Positions 56,238 to 64,000 of a DNA stretch of 64,000 nucleotides are shown here, in pieces (position 1 is the first letter of the stretch; each line of letters starts with the position of its first letter). Source of the DNA: Porphyra umbilicalis (taxonomy: Eukaryota; Rhodophyta; Bangiophyceae; Bangiales; Bangiaceae); assembly GCA_002049455.2 (NCBI GenBank), contig KV918856.1:1-64000 (forward strand), read 5' to 3'. The translations under genes were made by a program, and so were the position numbers. A model generated the notes under the pieces. It ran no database searches. It was given only the letters and a program-made list of their open reading frames with translations, and was not told the DNA's origin.

Positions 56238-57819
56238 CGTCAGCTTTGACTAAGTTTCCTAACGCTGCCCAACGGTTTCCCAACGGACGGCCCGTTGGGC
56301 CCAACGTCCAACTAAACGCGAAACCGTTGGGCTCTGTTGGCGCCCCACGGGGCCCAACGGAGACCCAACGAACGCCATTTCCGTTGGGCTTCTCCACCCC
56401 GTTTGCTCGCGATGGTCACATGTCAAACACGATAGAGACGCGGCAGGGCCACCTCAAGGACGAAACAGTAGATTCGACAGTGAAGTAACTCCTACCAACT
56501 ACAATGGAGGCTCGAAACGAGATGGATTTAGTGCCACATTGGCTGCACTGTCCCTGTTCACGGGACGGCCAGAAGCGCAGCAGTCGGCGCTACAGCCATA
56601 TGGTCAGCTTTCTGGTCACTCATGCACCAAGACTGGGTGGGTGCGGCGCCCGTCTACCAATTGTTCAAACAGACTTCGGGCGATCCTGAGGATGCCGCGC
56701 AACAATAGAGCACCTCGACCGGAACTGCTGGTGCTGGGACTGCTCTCGCGGCTTCCGGACTGCGCCATTCTTGTCGTTGGCATAAACACCAGCCGGTACC
56801 GGTGCAAGCCGACCAGAAGAAACACTGGTTTAGGGCTGCCGCCGAACAAGGACCGGGTAGGGAGAGCAAGTACACCGTGCTCACCCCGGCCTGGTGGCAT
56901 CTGGCGGCACAAGCACCCGGGACCGAGCGGTGATCCGGGTGCGAGGAACAGGAATGGAGTGGGATGAGTGCTGATACAGTGAGAGAGGCGTTCGTGGCCA
57001 GCCGCGGGACTCCAGGCAGTCTGTCCTACCGGGCCAGGAGTGCACGGGGCTCCCTGCGGCGCGGCGGCGTACGCCTGGACGTGGGCAAGTGCGGTACATA
57101 GTATGAGCCGAGAAGAGGGTGGTCCGGACGACCGCGGAGGAGACGTGAGTGCGAGCAGCGTACCGAGAGGGCGGAGAGAGGTCCGACCGAGGGCTGCGGG
57201 CACCGCTGTTAGAGGTTTTAGCTGGCTGCGGTAGGGACTATGCCGCCCCGGGGCAGAGGAGAAGACGAGGCACTCTCTATCGTCTATCCAGGCCAGGTGG
57301 AGGCGCAGCACGAGGGCGGCGTGCAAGTCCGCGGATACACGACTTGAGGGTGGCGCGTACCTGTGGAGGGTCTCACAACAAGGCCCGTAGCTTGGATCTG
57401 AGCTCCGCCGGTTGCGCGGAAATGGCGCAACCGGAGCCACATCGCGCTTCCCCGCCGTCGCGTGCGGTGACGGGCTTGTCGGCCCTCTGAGGAAGTCTTC
57501 ACAAAAAAGAGTCTGCTTCATGTAAATGCTGGACAAAAATTTCAGCACATGCGTTGTCGTTTGTCAATCGGTCAGCACGGATAGCACATCTGTGGTCAGG
57601 AAGCTTCGTCCTTGCATGTGATCTCGTCAGAATCTCGCACTCCGCTCCGTTGGGGCATTGCCCAACGGTTCCCCAACGCTCTTCAACGAAGCAAAGGGCC
57701 CCAAGGAACGCCCCACAGCGCTCAAAAACGCCCAACAAAAAGCAGACGCGTTGGGCCCCAACCTCCAACGGTTCCCCAACGGAAAGGGCATCCGTTGGGC
57801 AACTTAGTCAAAGCTGACG
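56238..57819. mobile_element. Non-autonomous inverted-repeat transposon with dense CCCAACGG subterminal motifs, 1.58 kb
   Basis: Both ends begin with the same 19 bp CGTCAGCTTTGACTAAGTT in inverted orientation (56238-56256 and 57801-57819). About 170 bp inside each end carry repeated CCCAACGG/CCGTTGGG words, typical of transposase binding-site arrays. The interior holds no transposase that I recognise; open frames such as 56616-57548 (minus) lack known domains. No convincing target duplication was seen (AA lies on both sides). Confidence 0.75.
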
Positions 57820-58392
57820 AAGAAGGGAGCCCGTCGCCCAGCGCAGTGGTGCTTATCGTGTATTCACGCGCAAACGTGTTAGGGGTGACCCCCCCAATCC
57901 CTGCGCCCAGCAGTGTGCACGCAGGACGGATCGGGCGCGCGCGCACCGACGTGGCGCTCCACGCGCGCCTCGCTGCGCGATCTCGCCCCCCACACGGGGG
58001 GTGTTGTGTGCCCCCTGACAGCCAGCTGTTGCTGATCGTACCGGGCCGCGCGCGCCTGCGCGAGAGGGGTGGGTGGCGGTGCCGTCGGTGTGGATTGATG
58101 GCTTGGCGAGCTGGCGCCACGGGTCGTTTGGGCGGGGTGTGGCCGACAGCCTGGTGCAGGCTGCTCAGCACCGCCGCTCGCGCAGCCTTCTTAGGCTGCT
58201 TTGGGAGCGCGTGGCGCGTCGACGAGCGCGGCCGGCTCGACGACACGCCCGTGCTATCGCGGTGTTGTTCGTTCTTGGTCGTACCCTGCGTTCTCGCTCT
58301 CGGCGCGCTGCCACGCATCTGTCCCGCCTCCTCCCCGTCCGAGGACGCCTCCCCCGCCGCCTCGTCCCGACGCGCGTCGGCCGTCTGCCAAG
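57820..58392. other. Upstream region of the alpha/beta hydrolase gene
   Basis: No gene recognised; would contain the hydrolase promoter and 5' UTR. Confidence 0.35.
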
Positions 58393-60250
58393 ATGCCAAT
58401 CCTGCCGCTCGAGACGCCCGACCTGCACTATTTCCTCATCTCCTTTGATGCACGTGGCAAGGAGCTACCCGAAACCGATGGCTCTGTCGACCAGCGGTGG
58501 ATGTCGGCCGAGTTGGCGGACCGCCTGCGACGCACCACCAACCCCGTGACGGACATCTTTCTCGTCTGCCACGGCTGGAACACCACCGCCGGCGCCGCGC
58601 ACAACAGCTACGTGCAGTGGATGTCGGCCATGGCCGACGACAATGCAGACGTGGCGCGGGCGGGGGCAGGGGGGCGCCCCTTCAACCCGCTGCTGATCGG
58701 CGTGCAGTGGCCGTCCAAGTTTGCCGACATTGGTGGGGCGGCGCTGCCTGCCGACGTGCTGGCGACCGCCCTCGACGGTGGGGGGGGGGGAACGGCGGGG
58801 ACGCCCAGGCCGCGGCGGTCGACGCGCAAGCGTCAGCCCTGGTCGCGGGCCTTGACGACGATGACGCGGCGCGGCTGGCGGCGAACCCCGCCGCGGCGGC
58901 GGCCCTCAAAACGCTCGCAGCGGCGGCTGTGATGCCGGCCGAAGCGCAGCAGCTGCTCGACGCGGCGGGCGAGGCAGCGTCCGCCGCGTCCAAGTCTGGC
59001 GTGCAGGGCAGCGGGCGCGTGGCGGCGGCGACGGCGGCGCTCGGCGGCTCCGTCCCTGCAACGGCGCCCGCGGCGAGCGGGGGCGCCCCAGCAGCAGCGC
59101 CCGCATCGATGCTGCCGTCGAAGACGCTCGACGCCCTCGCGACCGTCGCGGCGGCGCTCGAGCCCCTCTCGGAAGACGAGGACGGGGGCGCCACGGGGGG
59201 ACCCGACGTCAAGGGCCGCGCCGAGGCGGCCTTTCGCCTCGAAGCCACCGTCGAAGCGGGCACCGCTCTCAGCGCGTCGGCAACGGCGGTTGCGGCCACC
59301 GCCGAGAGTGGCGGCACGCTCTTTGCGCCGCTGCGCCTGCTGCTGCGCCCGTTCTCCGACGTGGTGTTTGCGGCCTTTCAGCGGCGTGCCGCGCACCTCG
59401 GCCGCACCGCCGTGCACGACTTGCTCGCGGACCTCATGGCCGCTGCCGGCGACCGCGCGACCGACGGGTCGGCGCGCTTCCACGCCGTCGGCCACAGTCT
59501 CGGCGCGCACATGGTGTCGGGCGCCGCACTCGGCCGCCGCGGCGGGCGGTCGGCGCTGCCCGCCCGCCTCCACTCGGCGGCGCTCATCCAGGCGGCGGTG
59601 CCGGCGGCCGCGTTTCGCCCCGGCGGCGCCTACCGCCGCCTCGTCGAGGGCGGGCCGGACCGCCCCGTGGCGGGGCCCGTGGTGCTGACGCACTCGGCGA
59701 CGGACCGCGCGCTGTCCTCATACGCGCTGATGTACGGGCCACCGCTCGGGGCGGTCGGCGCCGACGCGGACCTCGGGCCAAACGTCACGTCGCGACAGGC
59801 GGTCATGGTCGACGCCAAGCAGGCGTACACGCTGGCGCCGGGGGAGCTCCTCAGCGTCGACGCGGGCGCCTTTGTGGATGAGGGCGCGGGCGGGATGTGG
59901 GATGTGGTCGGCTCTCACATGGACATTGCGGACGACCCGGTGTCGCACCTGGTGTGGGAGGCGGTGCTGACGGCGGTACCCGCCGACGCGTACGCCGTGT
60001 CGGGCGGCCGTGGGGTGCTGGCGGCGGGGGGCGCGGCGGGGGGCGGCAATGGGGGGGGGCTCGGCGCCGCCGTTGGGGGGTGGCCGCGGGCGTGAGCCAC
60101 GGGATAAGCAACGCGGTGGGGGGGGTTGGCGCCGCCGTTGGCGCGACCGGCCGTGCCGCCCAGGGCGCCGTCGACGCGGTGGGCGGCGCCGTTGGCGCGG
60201 TCGCTGGCGCGGGGTGGCGCGCCCTGCGCTGGGCGCTGCCGCCCTACTAG
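58393..60250 (+). CDS. Alpha/beta-hydrolase (serine hydrolase/lipase-like)
   Basis: The ATG at 58393 starts MPILPLETPDLHYFLISFDA. An oxyanion-type motif VCHGWNTTAG follows near residue 60. After the G-run at about 58782-58791 the frame shifts and continues through an Ala-rich lid-like region to the nucleophile elbow HAVGHSLGAHM, a candidate acid in VVLTHSATDRALSS and a candidate catalytic His in VVGSHMDIADDP, giving the Ser-Asp-His order of the fold. HGWNT and GHSLGAH recall lipases/DUF900-type esterases, but the substrate cannot be assigned. After a second G-run near 60050-60080 the likely ending is the repetitive Gly/Ala amphipathic tail AVGGVGAAVGATGRAAQGAV to ALRWALPPY, stop at 60250 (alternatively 60095). 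There is no signal peptide. The gene converges on the LPMO-like gene at 60459. Confidence 0.8.
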
Positions 60251-60458
60251 CGGGGCAGGCCGCCGCGCCGTGGAACACGAGGGCGTGCACATGTGGTACG
60301 GCCGTGCACGCAGGGGATGACTGGCGGGGCGCCGCCGTGCCAATGGCGAGCGACGATCATTGCGCGTGCATGCGAGTAAAAAAAGGCGTGTTACGTACAA
60401 AAAAAAACACCAATTGGAGGAGACAAGCGAGCGCCCCTGCTCCGCACCCTCCCCTCGC

Positions 60459-61398
60459 TCAGTTGTTGACGGTCCACCGGTTGATCGGCTTTGGTGTGTG
60501 CCCGTTCATAAACTCGATCGGCTTCCAGGTCTTCTCAGGTCGGTTGAAGCACGGCTCCTTGACACACTGCTCTTCGCCGTTGGCGTGGCCCTTGCACTGC
60601 CCATTGTGGTGGTTGGTGAACACGGGGGTGTAATTGTTTTGCATCGGCCCGCCCTTGATGCGGATCTCGGCGCAGCTCCAGTACGTAGCCTGCTTCGGGT
60701 AGCCGCCGTACCAAACGAAGCCGAGCACGTACACTCCGTCGGGGAAAACAGGAGGGATAGTTACCCACTGCCGGTAACGCCGGCCGGTGCCGTCATTGCC
60801 GCACTGCTGGTGGCTGCGGTTGGGGCACGGCTCTGTGCCAAAGCTCCAACACGACCACCGAAAGGCGTTGCGTGCGTGGACCCACTTGTTGAACTTGTGC
60901 TTAAGAGGCACAAGCGTCAACCTCAAGAAGCCATCTGCGGGCGGGCCAGGGAAGCCGCGGGGGACAGGGATGATCCACAGGGGTAACACGCGGACCCAAA
61001 GAAAAGCTCACATGTGAGCGGATGACTTTGGCAAGCACCACAGGCGCAGCATGCAACCGTGGTTCTTCCGACGGACCCACAGGCAAAATAAAGACGCACG
61101 GAGAGAACGGAAACGTACCCTTGTGGTTGTTCTTGTAGTACACAACAGGGATGTTCTGCGATCGCCTGAACTCCTTAACGTGGTAGTAGTGGCGGAGGGG
61201 TTGCCGCGAGCACGGGCCATGGCAGTTCTTCCAGAAGGGGGGCCGCCCGCCGATGCGGCAAGACTCATCCCAATCCCGGTTTAGCGGGTCGATCAACGCA
61301 GAGTGGGAAGAAACGCGCGTCGCGGCGCAGAGAATACAAGCGGCGAGCAGCAGTACAACCGCCACCGGCTTCGACCGGTGCCACTGGCCGACCGCCAT
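60459..61398 (-). CDS. Secreted LPMO-like copper-oxidase candidate, copy A, two exons
   Basis: Exon 1 (61119-61398) and exon 2 (60459-60934) join in phase 1 over a 184-nt intron (donor GTACGT, acceptor CCGCAG), giving 251 aa. A signal peptide (VAVVLLLAACILCAATRVSS) would be cleaved to expose HSALIDPLNRDWDESCRIGG, i.e. an N-terminal His. The second brace His is probably in YYKNNHK joined to DGFLRLTLVPLKH, the position of the NH-x-G-(F/W) motif in AA15-type LPMOs. TYWSCAEIRI supplies a candidate axial Tyr and the conserved Cys. Other Cys (FRWSCW, CGNDG, CVKEPC) would form disulfides. LPMOs oxidatively cleave polysaccharides such as chitin, cellulose or xylan; here cell-wall remodelling is possible but unproven. 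It is a tandem paralogue of the gene at 62988, same strand. Confidence 0.85.
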
Positions 61399-62987
61399 GA
61401 TGCCTTTGCGCGTTGCGGTCCCGGCAGGGAGGAGGCAGGACCCGGCGCGACGTCGACAACAGGGGGGAATGTGGAACCGGTAGAAAGAGCGACAATGAGC
61501 TACAGAGTCGGCCGGGTCTACGGCCGTCGTCAGATTCTGCGGCGAGGCATCCGCGAGGGAGGCGACACGGCGGCGTTCAAGAGCAGATCGACAGGAGCGT
61601 GGCACTGTGCGTTCAACTTCGGCGTCGTGCGAGCCGCCTGAGAAGGTGAGAACGCCACCGACGCACGGCCGTGGCGCCCATTTTCCATAAACGCTGGCGG
61701 GCCTGAGCACGTCCTGCACAAGTGCCGGGGGGTACAGCACGCTCGTGCAGGGCCCCCTCGCGAGGTTGCGCCATCGGACAGTTGCGCGTAGGAGCCGGGG
61801 AAACAACGAGCGCGGCCGGCGATGACAACCAAAACTGGCAGGTGGCCGATGCGTAGGGCAGCCAGCTAGCGAAAGCCAGCTCCTCGTCTACGTTGCAAGG
61901 GCTGCATGTGAGGCCTGAACGCAGGGTTCTCGCACAGGCCGACCTTCTTCGAAAGAGCTGGCGGCACACAGCGTAATTACGTCGGTCCGGCTCGCACAGC
62001 TCACCTACGTTGCTCGCTCATTGGAGGACAAGCACCATGTGTGGTACGGGGAGAAACGCAGGGTGACAGGAAGCACGATGGCCAGCCCAACGCCTCAACG
62101 GATGAGGAAAGACGACAGCCCAGGAGCTTAGCCTCTGCTCCTGGGCTCATCAACCGCTCTACGTGGGGTGCTCAAGAACATGTCCTGACGGCTCGGCAGT
62201 CAATGCGTCCTTGGTGGACCTCCTCAGGAGCAGCGCGACGGGTGTACATCATGTATGATGGATGGGTGGCCCACCGTTGAGGAGCATGAGACGGGGGACC
62301 CACTGCTGCGTTTGCCCTGGGGATACGTACCGTACGTAAGGCTTGGCTTCGATGGGGTGGCGCGTCAGCCGGCCTTGCCTGGCGCGAGCGCAAACCGGGG
62401 ACGCAGGCGCGGAAAAGTAGCACTGCTGGAACTCGTGGCAATGGAATGGGGATTGGGACAACGCCAAGTAGTACCACACAATACTGTGTCTCTTCCAATC
62501 TGCGGCTGTGATCCGGCTTTGACACCTCGTTGTGGTGAGCGAGTCTTGGCCCAAGATCGTGTGCCTGTTGCCCACGCCGTGCTGCGCTCATCGGCCCCCG
62601 CGCGCCGGTGCATTCGTCCGCCGCGGGCGTGGCACGCGGGCGCCCAGCTGCTGGGGCCGCGAGATTGGCGGTGGCTGGTTAGCTTGCTGGGAGACGCTGG
62701 TTGCCTGCGCCGCTAATGCGCCCCCGCCGACGATGGCTCGCCGCACCCGCGTCCGATGGCGGGCCAGTTGCAAACGGTGACCCGACACGCCGCTCTGAAA
62801 CCCTCATCCAGGGCCGCCGCCCACAGGATTGGGCGGGTACAGCGTGGTCTTCACCTGTGCAAAAGCGGCTCCCTCCCCTGGACGCAGCGAGAGGGGCAAT
62901 ACAACAGCCAATGTCGTCAAGAACTCAGTGTCACTCGTGGCGTGTGCGGCCGTGCGCCCCGCACATGGAGCAATACCGATCCCACGC
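61399..62987. other. Spacer between the two LPMO-like genes
   Basis: 1.6 kb without a recognisable gene, moderate GC. It contains the promoter of copy A and the 3' UTR of copy B. Confidence 0.35.
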
Positions 62988-63938
62988 TCATTGTTGCACA
63001 TTCCACCGGTTGAGCGCCCCCGGCCGCCGCCCATCCTCAAACTCCCTTGGCTTACCCCACTGCTCCTCCTGCATGCACGGCTGCGTCGAGCACTGGTACA
63101 GCGCGTTGGTGTTGCTCATGCACCGGTCGTGGACAAACACGGGGTTGAAGTTGTCCTGCAGGGGGCCCCCCGCGATGCGTACGTCTGCGCAGCTCCAGTA
63201 GGTACCCTGCCGATAGCCGCCGCCGTACCACACGAAGCCGAGGACGTACAACCCGTCTTCGAAGACGGGGGGGATGGTCACCCACTGCTGGTAGCGCCGC
63301 CCGTGATTGTCGTTGCCGCACTCGAATTCATTGCGCTTTGGGCAGTCGACCTCGCCGGCGCTCCAGCAGGACCACCGGAAAGCATTGCGGTCGTGGGTCC
63401 AAGGGTCGTCACGGTGTTTAACGGGCACCAGAGAGAGCCTCAAAAATCCGCCTGCGGGAGAAACAATACGATGGGGGTGCGGGACCAGGGAATGATTGCA
63501 AGACGAGGTGCAGAAGCGCTGAACGCACGGACAGCGGAAGAGTGTCAGCGGGGACTCTCCAAGTGGGGCAATCCGCGTGTGAGCGTGCTCTTCCGCGAAG
63601 GGCACCCAAGAGACCCAAAAGGCACGCAGTGATGGAACCACGAGCTCGTAATTACCATAGTGGTTGTTCTTGGTATAGACGACCGGGATGGTTTGCCCTC
63701 GCCGGTACGTGGCGACCTCGTAGTTATGGCGCCTGTTGGTGCGGGAGCACGGCCCGAGGCAGTTCTTCCAGTCACGCCCGCCGGTGCCGCCGACGCGGCA
63801 CGAGTTGTCCCACGTGTTTTCGAGCGGCTTGACAAGCCACGAGTGGGCGGTCGTGTCCGCTGCCGCGCCGAGAGTGCCGGCCGCAAGAACTAGCGCGGCT
63901 CCCACCCACCGCGTACAGCGCCCCCGATCGCTCGCCAT
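62988..63938 (-). CDS. Secreted LPMO-like copper-oxidase candidate, copy B, two exons
   Basis: Exon 1 (63656-63938) and exon 2 (62988-63451) join in phase 1 over a 204-nt intron (donor GTAATT, acceptor CCGCAG) at exactly the same codon as copy A, giving 248 aa. A signal peptide (VGAALVLAAGTLGAAADTTA) precedes HSWLVKPLENTWDNSCRVGG, so His would be residue 1 of the mature protein. VVYTKNNHY joined to GGFLRLSLVPVKH holds the candidate second His. YQQWVTIPPVFEDGLYVLGF and TYWSCADVRIAGG match the core strands and candidate axial Tyr. Cys residues are conserved with copy A (KNCLGPCSR, FRWSCWS, CGND). C-terminal NTNALYQCSTQPC has no counterpart in typical AA domains that I know. I see no separate carbohydrate-binding module. 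The start codon is ATG at 63938 (GCCATGGCG). Confidence 0.87.
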   Translation of the reverse strand: MASDRGRCTRWVGAALVLAAGTLGAAADTTAHSWLVKPLENTWDNSCRVGGTGGRDWKNCLGPCSRTNRRHNYEVATYRRGQTIPVVYTKNNHYGNYELVVPSLRAFWVSWVPFAEEHAHTRIAPLGESPLTLFRCPCVQRFCTSSCNHSLVPHPHRIVSPAGGFLRLSLVPVKHRDDPWTHDRNAFRWSCWSAGEVDCPKRNEFECGNDNHGRRYQQWVTIPPVFEDGLYVLGFVWYGGGYRQGTYWSCADVRIAGGPLQDNFNPVFVHDRCMSNTNALYQCSTQPCMQEEQWGKPREFEDGRRPGALNRWNVQQ

Positions 63939-64000
63939 GGCGCGCCGGCCGGTTGCGATTCAGGTCGCCACGCCGGGCCAGATGGAGTTGCCTCGGCCAA

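Noticed and set aside
56616-57548. 310-codon minus-strand frame inside the CCCAACGG element as a transposase
   Set aside because: No DDE-like spacing or transposase motif; Pro/Ser-rich and probably spurious.
1-64000. CRISPR arrays, rRNA, tRNA genes
   Set aside because: I saw no regularly spaced direct repeats with unique spacers, no rRNA-like blocks and no GGTTCRANTCC-type T-loop in a cloverleaf context; a covariance-model tRNA scan would be decisive.

Overview
The window looks like nuclear DNA of a GC-rich photosynthetic eukaryote. A bangiophyte red alga (Porphyra/Pyropia type) is my best guess, not a certainty. The pointers are a mitochondrial animal/fungal-type aconitase, a plastid-envelope RETICULATA-like (DUF3411) gene, very GC-rich coding DNA with Ala/Gly/Pro-rich linkers and long G or C homopolymers, few short introns (about 180-410 nt, GTAYGT-like donors, CGCAG/CACAG acceptors), and Kozak-like start sites. 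I see no bacterial operon structure, CRISPR array, rRNA or tRNA.

Layout. 1-6345: 3' end of ELP3 (+), a mitochondrial aconitase with a separate transit-peptide exon (-), and a DUF3411 plastid-envelope protein (-). 6864-18541: a probable 11.7-kb Plavaka/CACTA-like DNA transposon bounded by related inverted ends, carrying a two-exon transposase (-), a 120-bp minisatellite and a divergent three-exon gene of unknown function (+). 20901-26456: a degenerate mitochondrial-carrier gene (+), a small inverted-repeat element and a Ser/Thr kinase (-). 30299-34299: a U1-type zinc-finger gene (-) and a four-exon AMSH/STAMBP-family gene (-) whose JAMM metal-ligand residues are mostly lost. 34414-35651: a TA-flanked inverted-repeat element. 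36327-40906: COX17 (-), head-to-head with an unrecognised gene (+), then an RBR-type E3 ubiquitin ligase with C-terminal membrane segments (+). 41760-42200: a TA-flanked MITE. 43435-49347: an AMPK/SNF4 gamma subunit (+), a YbaK-type tRNA deacylase-like protein (-) and a MAP kinase with a TQY activation loop (-). 51426-55570: a large unrecognised low-complexity gene (+). 56238-57819: an inverted-repeat element filled with CCCAACGG motifs. 58393-63938: an alpha/beta hydrolase (+) and a tandem pair of secreted LPMO-like genes (-) with the same intron position and an apparent N-terminal histidine brace.

The genes are mostly unrelated housekeeping or signalling loci. Loose themes are mitochondrial function (aconitase, COX17, carrier), ubiquitin signalling (RBR ligase, AMSH-like pseudo-enzyme) and energy/stress kinases (AMPK gamma, MAPK). 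The most novel content is the LPMO-like pair, the pseudo-JAMM protein and the two-gene transposon.

Caution on reading frames: at least nine genes are interrupted at G/C runs where homology or composition continues in another frame. I interpret most of these as homopolymer-length errors or polymorphisms, and give gene spans with the breaks stated. Exon boundaries come from matching intron phase and family continuity by eye, without transcript data.
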